64,000 bases of DNA from Aureibaculum marinum (GTDB taxonomy: Bacteria; Bacteroidota; Bacteroidia; Flavobacteriales; Flavobacteriaceae): NCBI RefSeq assembly GCF_003813905.1, contig NZ_RPFJ01000008.1, forward strand, positions 48,275 to 112,274, read 5' to 3'. The position numbers and the translations under genes are program-made. Below are positions 41,577 through 51,374 of this stretch, one piece after another (position 1 is the first letter of the stretch; every line of letters begins with the position of its first letter). Under the pieces are notes generated by a model. It saw only the letters and a list, made by a program, of their open reading frames with translations, was not told the origin of the DNA and did not search any database.

Positions 41577-43475
41577 ATGAAATTTAAAGTTATCCTCCTT
41601 TTTGTAGCCCTATTTTCTAGTAGTTTTTTATTTGCAAATGATAGTATATCAAAATATCTCCTGTTTTCTCCTAGGAAAATAAATATTAAAAGTAAAGACA
41701 TTTCAATACATCAATCGCAAGTAAAGAAATTTAAAGATTTTTTAGAATTGAGTATTGATCAATCGTCAGCAGGCAAATGGAAGTTAAATACAACAACTGG
41801 TAATATTTATATTGATTTTGGAATAGATGCAAGTTTTACTGAAAATGACCAATATAAGTTAGAATTAAGTAAATCTGAAATTAAACTAAGTGCAAAAAAT
41901 CTTAATGGATTACGTTATGGAAAACAAACATTACTTTATTTATTGGAATATGTAAAATCAGAAAATAAACCACTTCAAGAGATTGAAATTGATGATTGGG
42001 CTACTTTTGAACGAAGAGGCTATATGCTTGATGTCAGCAGAGATAAGGTACCAACAATGGCTAGTTTATTTATGTTGATAGACCAGCTATCAGATTGGCG
42101 TATTAATGAATTACAACTTTATACAGAGCATACCTTTGCTTACAGAAATCATCGTGTAGTTTGGGAAAATGCTAGTCCTTTAACTGCTGAAGAAATACAA
42201 CAGCTTAATGTTTATTGCCTAAAGAAAGGTATTGATTTGGTTCCAAATCAAAATTCATTTGGTCATATGGAAAATTGGCTAAAACACGATGAGTATTTAG
42301 ATTTATGTGAATGTGAAACCGACTGTAATACTATTTGGGGCAAACGAAAAAGAACTTCACTAGCACCTACCTATCCAAAATCTTTTGAATTAATGCAAGA
42401 ATTATATGCAGAATTGTTACCAAATTTTACAAGTAAATATGCAAATATTGGTGGTGATGAAACTGTAGAATTAGGACTAGGTAAATCAAAATCTCTAAGT
42501 GAAAAAATAGGTAAAGGAAAAGTATATCTTGATTTTTTAAAAAAATTGAATGATGAAATAATTAAGAATGGAAAACAAACTATGTTCTGGGGAGATATTG
42601 TTTTAAATCATTCTGAGTTAATTAAAGACATTCCGAAAAATATGATTGCCCTAGTTTGGGGTTATGATGCTAGTTATCCTTTTGATAAAAATCTTGCAAA
42701 ATTCCATCAGGCAAATTTAGATTTTTATGTATGCCCCGGAACATCTACATGGAGGTCTGAAATAGGTAGAAATCACAATGCCTTTCAAAATCTTAAAAAT
42801 GCAGCAATTCAAGGTGAAAAATATGAAGCTAAAGGATATTTAATTACCGATTGGGGTGATTATGGACATTTTCAACCTAAATCTGTTAGCTATCCCACAT
42901 TGGTTTTAGGGTCAAATTATGCATGGAATTATTCTGATAAAACATTAGATAATTTATCTTTTTTAATGAATAAATATGTTTTTCAAGATAATACTGGTAA
43001 TACAGCAAAAGCTTTACTTACCCTGGGTAATGCTTATTTAAAAGCAGATATACCCGCAGGTAATGCAAATGCTTTTCATTTAATGCTTCGTAGATATGAA
43101 TGGACTATAAAAGGTCATTATCAAACTAAACATTTAAACAAAACAGGATTATTGGCGGCAGAAAAAGAAATTATGTTCGGGTTAGAACTTTTAAATAAAG
43201 CAAAGCCTACTGCAGCAGATGCAGAAATTATAGTAAAAGAAGTTGAGCAAGCTGCAAATCTAGCGTTATTTGGTATACATCTTGGTTTGGAGCGTTTAAA
43301 GGCAAAAGGAATGGAAACGAAAAATATTTCTAAAAAAAGGAAACAAAAGCTTGCGTTGGAATTAGAGAATTTAATAAAAAACCATAAGGAAATATGGACG
43401 GTTAGAAATCGTGAAGGTGGTCTCAATGATTCTGTAAGTAAGTTAGAAGATTTGTTAAATTATTTAAAAAAATAG
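41577..43475 (+). CDS. Exported beta-N-acetylhexosaminidase, glycoside hydrolase family 20
   Basis: The 632-residue protein has a signal peptide (MKFKVILLFVALFSSSFLFA). A GH20b-like N-terminal domain (about residues 30-135) is followed by the catalytic barrel (RRGYMLDVSRDKVPTMASLF, about 143-162). The acid/base motif is IGGDE (about 294-298); further active-site stretches include FWGDIVLNH and YLITDWGDYGHF. It would remove terminal GlcNAc or GalNAc from chitin oligomers or glycans in the periplasm. It is monocistronic. Confidence 0.85.
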   Translation: MKFKVILLFVALFSSSFLFANDSISKYLLFSPRKINIKSKDISIHQSQVKKFKDFLELSIDQSSAGKWKLNTTTGNIYIDFGIDASFTENDQYKLELSKSEIKLSAKNLNGLRYGKQTLLYLLEYVKSENKPLQEIEIDDWATFERRGYMLDVSRDKVPTMASLFMLIDQLSDWRINELQLYTEHTFAYRNHRVVWENASPLTAEEIQQLNVYCLKKGIDLVPNQNSFGHMENWLKHDEYLDLCECETDCNTIWGKRKRTSLAPTYPKSFELMQELYAELLPNFTSKYANIGGDETVELGLGKSKSLSEKIGKGKVYLDFLKKLNDEIIKNGKQTMFWGDIVLNHSELIKDIPKNMIALVWGYDASYPFDKNLAKFHQANLDFYVCPGTSTWRSEIGRNHNAFQNLKNAAIQGEKYEAKGYLITDWGDYGHFQPKSVSYPTLVLGSNYAWNYSDKTLDNLSFLMNKYVFQDNTGNTAKALLTLGNAYLKADIPAGNANAFHLMLRRYEWTIKGHYQTKHLNKTGLLAAEKEIMFGLELLNKAKPTAADAEIIVKEVEQAANLALFGIHLGLERLKAKGMETKNISKKRKQKLALELENLIKNHKEIWTVRNREGGLNDSVSKLEDLLNYLKK

Positions 43476-43566
43476 CAAAAAGGCATAAATGATTTGACTT
43501 TTAATGAGTTAAATTCAAGTATTTTTTATTTTTAAAAATAATGAGATAAATAAAATATTTAAATCA

Positions 43567-43596
43567 TTGTTTTTTTCATTGGAAGTTTTATATTTG
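43567..43596 (+). promoter_or_regulatory. Promoter of the tRNA-Arg gene
   Basis: TTG (43567-43569) followed after 19 bases by TATATTTG (43589-43596), 22 bases before the mature tRNA. Confidence 0.65.
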
Positions 43597-43618
43597 CACC
43601 GCTTTAATAATTAAAGAT

Positions 43619-43692
<74 letters not shown>

Positions 43693-43695
43693 CTT

Positions 43696-43727
43696 AAAAG
43701 TCTTACATTTAGTTGTAAGACTTTTTT
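43696..43727 (+). terminator. Terminator after tRNA-Arg
   Basis: AAAAGTCTTAC pairs with GTAAGACTTTT, followed by T residues. Confidence 0.85.
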
Positions 43728-43885
43728 GTTTTATAAATTATCTATTCTGTTTTTTATTTTCTTAATAGTACAGCTTATACTTTATTATTAGTTTTAAATC
43801 AAACGACTAAATAGTCATAACAATAAAGAGTTTGATTTTAGAGGCTTAAATTAATTATCTATATTTACACAAAAAATTATATACT

Positions 43886-44836
43886 TTGGATATAACCAAT
43901 CCGTTGGTCTACGGAGGACCCGCATTTATCGCTTTTATTTTATTAGAACTCGTTTACAGTAAAACTCATGATAATGATGAGTTGTACGAGTGGAAAGACT
44001 TATTTGCTAGTGGTGCAATGGGCATTGGCTCTGCTATTATTGCTCCATTGGTAAAAGTTGTTTTTATGGCTGTACTATTCAGTTATGTATACGAGCTTTT
44101 TAATCCTTTAGTTGATGGTGTACGTACTAATATTATGGGATGGAAATCTTTTGGATGGGCATGGTACATATGGATTATATGTCAAGTTTTAGATGATTTT
44201 GCATATTATTGGTTTCATCGTGCAAACCATGAAATTAGATTTTTTTGGGCGGCTCATATTGTTCATCATTCTTCTGACAATTTTAATTTAGGAACAGCTG
44301 TACGTAATGGATGGTTTACGGTAATGTATAAACCCTTTTTCTATATGTGGATTCCTGCATTAGGCTTTCATTATGAAATGCTTATAATATGTATGGCTAT
44401 AGAGTCGTTATGGCAATTTCAACTACATACTAAATATGTACCTAAACTTGGTTTTTTAGAAAAATTTTTAAATCTACATACTCAACATCAAGTACATCAT
44501 TCCAGAAATATTGAATATATGGATAAAAATCACGGAGGTTATTTAAATATTTTCGATAAGATGTTTGGTACTTGGAAAGAATATGATGAAAATATCGATA
44601 TAGAATTTGGAGTTACTACTCCCCCATCTTCTTATAATCCTCTTGTTATTTTAACACACGAATATGGTGATATTTGGAGAGATGTTAAAAAAGCAAAATC
44701 TTTTAAAGAAGGTTTTATGTATGTTTTTGGACCTCCTGGTTGGAGCCCAGATGGCAGTACTTTAACTGTGAAACAACAGCAAAGACTTATAAAACAGGAA
44801 AAATTGAGAATTCAAGAAATGGCAGTAGATAAATAA
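43886..44836 (+). CDS. Sterol desaturase / fatty acid hydroxylase family membrane protein
   Basis: The 316-residue protein has about five hydrophobic segments and the histidine clusters that bind two iron atoms: HRANHEIRFFWAAHIVHHSS (about residues 111-130) and LHTQHQVHHSRN (about 197-208). Members hydroxylate or desaturate lipids in the membrane with O2. The start is a TTG (43886), giving MDITNPLVYGGP; no in-frame ATG lies nearby upstream. Substrate unknown. It is probably monocistronic. Confidence 0.8.
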   Translation: MDITNPLVYGGPAFIAFILLELVYSKTHDNDELYEWKDLFASGAMGIGSAIIAPLVKVVFMAVLFSYVYELFNPLVDGVRTNIMGWKSFGWAWYIWIICQVLDDFAYYWFHRANHEIRFFWAAHIVHHSSDNFNLGTAVRNGWFTVMYKPFFYMWIPALGFHYEMLIICMAIESLWQFQLHTKYVPKLGFLEKFLNLHTQHQVHHSRNIEYMDKNHGGYLNIFDKMFGTWKEYDENIDIEFGVTTPPSSYNPLVILTHEYGDIWRDVKKAKSFKEGFMYVFGPPGWSPDGSTLTVKQQQRLIKQEKLRIQEMAVDK

Positions 44837-44990
44837 TTTCTATCAGCCTATTAGCAAAAAATATTCTGTTAATCTTATAGGTATCACTATTGATTTTATA
44901 AATAACTTATGTATAAGAAAAGGAGATGTAATACTATGTATGCATTTCCATAATTTTTGTAATATTATCTTTTATTAATTTAGTTTCAAG

Positions 44991-46316
44991 ATGGAACAGT
45001 ACTTTGTATTTATAATTATATTTATTGTAGCTCTATTACTTGGTGCTTTTATCGGTAAATTGTTATCCAATGTAGCATCAGAAAAAGAAAAATCGGCACT
45101 TATTGAACGTAATAATGTGTTGAATACTATTAAAGAAAATTCAGAAAAAACCATTTCTGAATTACAATTAGAATGTAAAAAATTACAATTGGAAAAAGAA
45201 GATGTTGTTAGAAGCAACATTCAACAAGATGCTGTTATCAACAATCTAAAAGAAAAGTTAGAGAATCAAAAAAATGAATTGGAAAATGTTCATGAAAAAT
45301 TCACTAAGGAGTTTGAAAATCTAGCGAACAAAATTCTTGAGGAAAAATCTTCAAAATTTACCGAGCAAAATAAAGAGAATTTAAAAACAATTTTAAATCC
45401 TTTAAATGAAAAGATTAAACTCTTTGAAGATAAAGTAGATAAAACTCATAAAGAAAGTATTGATTATCATGCCGCTTTAAGGCAACAAATTATTGGGCTA
45501 AAAGAGTTAAATGAACAGATGAGTAAAGAAGCTGTAAACCTTACCAAAGCCTTAAAAGGAGATAGTAAAACTCAAGGTAATTGGGGAGAGCTTATTTTAG
45601 AAAGAGTATTAGAAAAGTCTGGTCTAGAAAAAGATAGGGAGTTTTTTTTAGAGAAAAGCTTTAATACTAATTTAGAAAATAAAACAAGAGTAAGACCAGA
45701 CGTTATTATCAATTTGCCAGATAATAAAAAGATGATAATTGATTCAAAAGTCTCTTTAACAGATTATGAGCGTTATGTAAATGCTGAAGATGAGATAGAA
45801 AAGGAATCCTTTTTAAAAGATCATATCAATTCTATAAATAGGCATGTGAATCAATTGTCTGAAAAAAAATATGAAGATATTTATGAAATAGAATCTCCTG
45901 ATTTTGTTCTTCTATTTATTCCTATTGAGCCAGCCTTTGCGATAGCTATTAATGCAGATAACTTATTATACAATAAGGCTTTTGAAAAAAATATTGTTAT
46001 TGTTACCCCTTCTACCCTATTAGCAACGTTAAGAACAATTGATACCATGTGGCAGAACGAAAAACAACAACGAAATGCCATAGAAATTGCTCGTCAAGCT
46101 GGTGCTTTATACGATAAATTTGAAGGGTTGGTAACAGATTTAACCAAAGTTGGGAAAAAAATGGATGAAGCTAAGAATGAATACAAAGGTGCTATGAATA
46201 AATTAGTTGAAGGAAGAGGTAACTTGGTTAAAAGTGTAGAGAAAATTAAAAAATTAGGAGCAAAAGCTAAAAAATCTTTACCTCAAAAAATAATTGAAAG
46301 AGCTAATGAAGACTAA
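44991..46316 (+). CDS. rmuC: RmuC-family DNA recombination protein
   Basis: The 441-residue protein has an N-terminal membrane anchor (about residues 4-20), a long coiled coil (about 25-120) and the RmuC domain: LKGDSKTQGNWGELILERVL, RPDVIINLPDNKKMIIDSKV and FVLLFIPIEPAFAIAI. The domain has a restriction-nuclease-like fold and is linked to limiting inversions at short repeats. The following gene lies 76 bases downstream. Confidence 0.85.
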   Translation: MEQYFVFIIIFIVALLLGAFIGKLLSNVASEKEKSALIERNNVLNTIKENSEKTISELQLECKKLQLEKEDVVRSNIQQDAVINNLKEKLENQKNELENVHEKFTKEFENLANKILEEKSSKFTEQNKENLKTILNPLNEKIKLFEDKVDKTHKESIDYHAALRQQIIGLKELNEQMSKEAVNLTKALKGDSKTQGNWGELILERVLEKSGLEKDREFFLEKSFNTNLENKTRVRPDVIINLPDNKKMIIDSKVSLTDYERYVNAEDEIEKESFLKDHINSINRHVNQLSEKKYEDIYEIESPDFVLLFIPIEPAFAIAINADNLLYNKAFEKNIVIVTPSTLLATLRTIDTMWQNEKQQRNAIEIARQAGALYDKFEGLVTDLTKVGKKMDEAKNEYKGAMNKLVEGRGNLVKSVEKIKKLGAKAKKSLPQKIIERANED

Positions 46317-46392
46317 AATATTTTTTATAAACAAGTGTAACATTGAGGTTTAAAAACAGACTAAAGAATAAAATTAACTTAAATAATTAAAA

Positions 46393-48462
46393 ATGAAAAT
46401 TAACAGTAAAACACTTTTGTTAATGAGCTTAGCCGGAGTTTTTTCTTTTACATCATGTAAAAAGGAAGAAAAAGATATGGCTGAAGTAACAAAAGAAGCT
46501 ATACCTGGTATTGTATTGGAAAATATGGATACAACGGTTAGCCCTAAAGAAGATTTTTATAACTACGTTAATGGTAGTTGGATGAAAAACACTAAAATTC
46601 CAGATGATAGAACATCTTGGGGTGGTTTTGGAGTTTTAAGAAAAAAAACAGATAAAGATGTTTTAGATATTTTGGCTAAAGCTAAAGAAAGTGGAACTTA
46701 TGATGCAAGCACAGATCAAGCTAAAGCGATTTACATTTTTGACTCTAAATTGGATACTGTAACTAGAGATTCATTAGGTATAAAACCATTACAACCTGCG
46801 TTAGATGCTATTGCAGGGATAAAAAATTTAAATGATTTACAGACTGTATTGGCCACAAATACCACCGTTTCTGCTCCTTTTCTAGGATTTTCAGTTTTTC
46901 CAAATCTTTCAAATAGTGATATTAACGCAGGGTATATTTCTACTGGAGGTTTGGGGTTGCCTGATCGTGATTTTTATTTAGAGCAAGATTCTAAATCTAA
47001 AGAAATAAGAAGTCAATATGTAGATTTTATTATTAAAATGTTACAGTATGTTGGTGATAATGAAGAGAGTGCAACAAAACAAGCTGAAACTATTCTTGCT
47101 CTAGAAACAAGATTAGCAAAGCCACGACTAGATAAGGTGGAAAGTAGAGATGCTAGAAACTTCAATAATCCAAGAACAATTGCTGAATTGCAAGAAATGG
47201 TACCTTCATTAGATTGGAAAAAAATGATAGCTGACATTGGAGTGAAAAAAGAAGTAGATACTGTTATTGTTATGCAATTAAAATATATGGAAGAGCTTGA
47301 AAAGGTTTTTAGTGATACAAATATTGAAGATCTTAAAACTTTAATGAAATGGTCAACTTTAAATTCAGCAGCAGGGCAATTATCTACTGATATTGAAAAA
47401 ACTAATTGGGATTTCTATTCTAAAACATTACGAGGGGCCGTAAAGCAACGTCCAGCTAAAGAAAGAGCTTTGGCTGTGGTAAACGGAACTGTAGGAGAAG
47501 CTTTAGGTCAATTATATGTTGATGCAATGTTTCCTCCAGAAGCTAAAGCTAAAGCAGAATTAATGATAGCAAATGTTATTGACGCTTATAAAATGAGAAT
47601 TAAAGCTTTAGATTGGATGAGTGAAGAAACTAAAAAACAGGCAATTAAAAAACTTGATAATTTTACTGTAAAGATTGGCTATCCGGATAAATGGGAGGAT
47701 TATTCTAATTTGGAAGTTACTCCTGATAATTCTTATTATGAAAACATGACTGCAGTAAGTAAATGGTCTTTAGAGAAAAATTTATCTGAATTAGGAGAAC
47801 CTGTAGATAAAACTAAATGGGGAATGTCACCACAAACAGTTAATGCCTATTTTAATCCTTTAGCTAATGAAATAGTATTTCCTGCAGCTATTTTACAACC
47901 TCCATTTTATAATTATACTGCAGATGAAGCTGTAAATTATGGAGGTATTGGTGCGGTAATTGGCCATGAAATTTCTCATGCTTTTGATGATAGCGGTGCT
48001 AGATTTGATGCAGATGGTAATTTAAAAAATTGGTGGACCGAAGAAGATTTAAAAGCATTTACAGAACGAGGAAACGCGTTAGCGAAACAATATGATAATA
48101 TAGAAGTTCTTGATAGTGTTTTTGTAAATGGTAAATTTACTTTAGGCGAAAATATTGGAGATTTAGGTGGTGTGTTAGGAGCTTATGATGGACTTCAAAA
48201 GTTTTATGCCGAAAATGGTAGACCTGAAAATATTGATGGTTTTACTCCAGAACAACGTTTCTTTATGTCATGGGCAACTGTATGGCGTACGTTAGTTAGA
48301 GATGAAGCATTACGTAATCAAATAAAAACAGACGCTCATTCTCCAGGAAAAGTAAGAGCTATTCAGCCTTTACTAAATGTTGATGCATTTTATGACGCTT
48401 TTGATATAAAAGAAGGTGATCCTATGTATTTAGCTCCAGAAGAAAGGGTTAGGATTTGGTAA
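46393..48462 (+). CDS. M13-family metallopeptidase (neprilysin-like), lipoprotein
   Basis: The 689-residue protein has an SPII signal (LLLMSLAGVFSFTSCKKEEK, Cys at 22). The catalytic motif HEISHAFDDSGARFD lies near residue 524, with the third zinc ligand in GENIGDLGG near 585 and NAYFNPLANEIVFPA upstream of the zinc site. It would cleave peptides up to a few kDa at the cell surface or in the periplasm. A terminator at 48482-48512 follows. Confidence 0.9.
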   Translation: MKINSKTLLLMSLAGVFSFTSCKKEEKDMAEVTKEAIPGIVLENMDTTVSPKEDFYNYVNGSWMKNTKIPDDRTSWGGFGVLRKKTDKDVLDILAKAKESGTYDASTDQAKAIYIFDSKLDTVTRDSLGIKPLQPALDAIAGIKNLNDLQTVLATNTTVSAPFLGFSVFPNLSNSDINAGYISTGGLGLPDRDFYLEQDSKSKEIRSQYVDFIIKMLQYVGDNEESATKQAETILALETRLAKPRLDKVESRDARNFNNPRTIAELQEMVPSLDWKKMIADIGVKKEVDTVIVMQLKYMEELEKVFSDTNIEDLKTLMKWSTLNSAAGQLSTDIEKTNWDFYSKTLRGAVKQRPAKERALAVVNGTVGEALGQLYVDAMFPPEAKAKAELMIANVIDAYKMRIKALDWMSEETKKQAIKKLDNFTVKIGYPDKWEDYSNLEVTPDNSYYENMTAVSKWSLEKNLSELGEPVDKTKWGMSPQTVNAYFNPLANEIVFPAAILQPPFYNYTADEAVNYGGIGAVIGHEISHAFDDSGARFDADGNLKNWWTEEDLKAFTERGNALAKQYDNIEVLDSVFVNGKFTLGENIGDLGGVLGAYDGLQKFYAENGRPENIDGFTPEQRFFMSWATVWRTLVRDEALRNQIKTDAHSPGKVRAIQPLLNVDAFYDAFDIKEGDPMYLAPEERVRIW

Positions 48463-48481
48463 TTGAAATAAATTGAGACAT

Positions 48482-48512
48482 AAAAAAAAGCGAGCTAAAT
48501 GCTCGCTTTTTT
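48482..48512. terminator. Bidirectional terminator
   Basis: AAAAAAAGCGAGC pairs with GCTCGCTTTTTT around TAAAT, between the convergent M13 and glyA genes. Confidence 0.85.
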
Positions 48513-48528
48513 ATTTAAAAATATTTAA

Positions 48529-49803
48529 CTAAGCGTTAAAAAGTGGTCTTTCACTCATCATTTCATTAACTTTTTCTGCTACAGATTCCAATACAGTTTC
48601 ATCTTGATGGTTTTTAATTACTTCATCAATAAAATCAACAATAGTTGGCATATCATCTTCTTTTAATCCACGAGTAGTAACCGCTGCAGCACCAATTCTT
48701 ATACCTGACGTAACAAATGGGGACTGAGTATCAAATGGAACCATATTTTTATTTACTGTTATATCTGCTTTTACCAACGCGTTTTCAGCTTCTTTCCCTG
48801 TAATATTTTTATTTCTTAAGTCTATCAACATCATATGATTATCTGTTCCTCCAGAAATTATATGATAATCTTTGGCAACAAAAGCTTTCGCTAATGCAGC
48901 TGCATTTTTTTTAACTTGTAATTGATAGTGTAAAAACTCATCACTTAAAGCCTCGCCAAAAGCAATCGCTTTTGCCGCAATTATATGTTCTAAAGGACCA
49001 CCCTGATTTCCTGGAAAAACTGCTGAGTTTAAATAAGATGACATCATTTTTGGTTTTCCACTTTTTAAAGTGACACCCCAAGGATTTTCAAAATCTTTCC
49101 CCATCATTATCATTCCTCCTCGTGGTCCACGCAATGTTTTGTGTGTAGTGGTAGTTACTACATGGCAATGAGGTATAGGGTCATTTAATATTCCTTTAGC
49201 AATTAAACCAGCCGGGTGAGAAATATCTGCAACTAAAAATGCTCCAATACTATCAGCAATCTCTCTAAATTTCTTAAAATCAATATCTCTAGAATAAGCC
49301 GATGCACCAGCAATAATCAATTTTGGTTTTTCTTTGTTGGCAGTTTCTTGAATCTTATCATAATTTAAAACACCAGTTTCTTTTTCAACACCATAAAAAG
49401 ATGTTTGGTAAAGTGTACCTGAAAAATTTACAGGAGAACCATGAGTTAAATGGCCACCATGTGATAAATCAAAACCTAAAATTTTGTCACCTGGCTTTAA
49501 TAATGCAAAAAATACAGCTGAGTTTGCCTGAGAACCAGAATGAGGCTGCACATTTACATACTCAGCTCCAAATAGAGCTTTTGCCCTATCAATAGCAATT
49601 TGTTCTACAATATCTACTACCTCACAACCTCCATAATAACGTTTACCCGGATAACCTTCGGCATATTTATTTGTTAAAACAGAACCTGCAGCTTCCATAA
49701 CTTGGTCACTTACAAAGTTTTCAGAAGCAATAAGTTCTAAGCCATTGAGCTGTCTTTGCTTTTCTTCTTGAATTAAATCAAAAATTTGTTGATCACGTTG
49801 CAT
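48529..49803 (-). CDS. glyA: Serine hydroxymethyltransferase
   Basis: The 424-residue protein has the full-length pattern of the PLP enzyme that interconverts serine and glycine with tetrahydrofolate. It shows [20 protein letters not shown] at the start, [31 protein letters not shown], and the PLP lysine in [16 protein letters not shown] (about residues 216-231). It is monocistronic, divergent from the fumarylacetoacetase gene. Confidence 0.95.
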   Translation of the reverse strand: MQRDQQIFDLIQEEKQRQLNGLELIASENFVSDQVMEAAGSVLTNKYAEGYPGKRYYGGCEVVDIVEQIAIDRAKALFGAEYVNVQPHSGSQANSAVFFALLKPGDKILGFDLSHGGHLTHGSPVNFSGTLYQTSFYGVEKETGVLNYDKIQETANKEKPKLIIAGASAYSRDIDFKKFREIADSIGAFLVADISHPAGLIAKGILNDPIPHCHVVTTTTHKTLRGPRGGMIMMGKDFENPWGVTLKSGKPKMMSSYLNSAVFPGNQGGPLEHIIAAKAIAFGEALSDEFLHYQLQVKKNAAALAKAFVAKDYHIISGGTDNHMMLIDLRNKNITGKEAENALVKADITVNKNMVPFDTQSPFVTSGIRIGAAAVTTRGLKEDDMPTIVDFIDEVIKNHQDETVLESVAEKVNEMMSERPLFNA

Positions 49804-49927
49804 TATAATTAATTTTGAAGAACAGATTAAAACTTTTTCAATTGACCAATAAATTACTACTTTCGCTTCAATTAAATTAGTAAAAATCCATTCATTGTTA
49901 AAATGATGCCAAAAGTACTAATTTCAT

Positions 49928-49957
49928 TTTGCAAAAACACAGAAACTTATATATTTG
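49928..49957 (+). promoter_or_regulatory. Promoter of the fumarylacetoacetase gene
   Basis: TTTG (49928-49931) followed after 18 bases by TATATTTG (49950-49957); ATG at 49984. Confidence 0.6.
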
Positions 49958-49983
49958 AATAAAAATAACTCAATTTTGATATA

Positions 49984-51258
49984 ATGAAGATAATAGCTAA
50001 TGATCCAAATAGAAAAACATGGTTAAAAGTAGACAAGAATTCTGATTTTCCAATACAAAATATTCCTTTTGGTGTATTTTTAACAAGAGATGATATTATT
50101 ACAATTGGTACAAGAATTGGTGATTATGCCATTGATTTAGGTGCATTACATCAATTGGGTTATTTTAAAGATATTCCTTTAACTGATGATATGTTTTTGC
50201 AAGATACTTTAAATGATTTTATTGCTGATGGTAGAATTACTTGGCGTTTGGTAAGAAATAGAATTGCGGAAATATTTGACGAAAATAATACTGTTTTAAA
50301 GGATAATATAGAACATAGGAACCGTATTATTTTCACGATGGATGAGGTTGAAATGCAATTACCTATAACCATAGGTGATTATACAGATTTTTACTCTAGT
50401 AAAGAACATGCTACTAATGTAGGAAGTATTTTTAGAGGTTCAGAAAATGCATTGATGCCTAACTGGTTACATATACCTATTGGATATCATGGAAGAAGTT
50501 CTTCTATTATTACTTCAGGTACTCCAATAAGAAGGCCAAAAGGTCAAATGAAACCTAAAGGATCTGTTGAACCAATCTTTGGCCCTTCAAAATTGGTTGA
50601 TTTTGAGCTGGAGATGGCTTTTATAACCACAGATGTCAATAAATTAGGAGAAACCATAAAATTAGAAGAAGCCGAAGATTATATTTTTGGAATGGTTCTT
50701 TTAAATGATTGGAGTGCGAGAGATATTCAAGGATGGGAATATGCTCCATTAGGTCCTTTTTTAGGTAAAAGTTTTGCGTCTACAATTTCTCCATGGATTG
50801 TAACTATGGACGCTTTGGAACCTTTTAGGACAAAAAGCCCTATTCAAGAGCCTACTCCACTTCCCTATTTAAAACAAGTAGGAGATAGAAGTTTTGATAT
50901 TAATTTACAAGTAATTGTTCAACCTGAAAATGGTGAAGAAAATATAGTGGCAAAATCTAATTTTAAATATATGTATTGGACTATGGCTCAACAATTAACA
51001 CATCATACGAGTAATGGATGTAATGTTAGAGCTGGAGATATGATGGGGTCAGGAACCCTTTCTGGTCCTACAAAAGAAAGCTATGGCTCTATGCTAGAAT
51101 TAACTTGGGGTGGAAAAAACCCCATAAAACTAAAAGATGGTTCAGAACGAAAATTTATTAATGATAATGATACTGTAACATTAAGAGGTTATTGTGAAAA
51201 TGAGAATGTTAGAATTGGTTTTGGTGATTGTAGTGGTAGATTAATTGAAAATTATTAA
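49984..51258 (+). CDS. fahA: Fumarylacetoacetase
   Basis: The 424-residue protein matches the full-length enzyme for the last step of tyrosine/homogentisate degradation (fumarylacetoacetate to fumarate and acetoacetate). It has the N-terminal SH3-like domain and the catalytic fold: DYTDFYSSKEHATNVGSIFR (the catalytic His and metal Asp region), VDFELEMAFITT, LLNDWSARDIQGWEYAPLGP and MGSGTLSGPTKESYGSMLEL. The other homogentisate genes are not adjacent. It has its own promoter and terminator. Confidence 0.95.
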   Translation: MKIIANDPNRKTWLKVDKNSDFPIQNIPFGVFLTRDDIITIGTRIGDYAIDLGALHQLGYFKDIPLTDDMFLQDTLNDFIADGRITWRLVRNRIAEIFDENNTVLKDNIEHRNRIIFTMDEVEMQLPITIGDYTDFYSSKEHATNVGSIFRGSENALMPNWLHIPIGYHGRSSSIITSGTPIRRPKGQMKPKGSVEPIFGPSKLVDFELEMAFITTDVNKLGETIKLEEAEDYIFGMVLLNDWSARDIQGWEYAPLGPFLGKSFASTISPWIVTMDALEPFRTKSPIQEPTPLPYLKQVGDRSFDINLQVIVQPENGEENIVAKSNFKYMYWTMAQQLTHHTSNGCNVRAGDMMGSGTLSGPTKESYGSMLELTWGGKNPIKLKDGSERKFINDNDTVTLRGYCENENVRIGFGDCSGRLIENY

Positions 51259-51309
51259 TTGTTTTATATTTAGTAGATTATACGTTGTTATTTAATTAAA
51301 TAATTATAC

Positions 51310-51354
51310 AAAAAAACCATCACATTTTTTATTTTTTATTTGTGATGGTTTTTT
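51310..51354. terminator. Bidirectional terminator
   Basis: AAAACCATCACA pairs with TGTGATGGTTTT, with A and T runs outside, between the convergent fumarylacetoacetase and sugar transferase genes. Confidence 0.8.
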
Positions 51355-51374
51355 ATTGTTATAAGTATATTTAA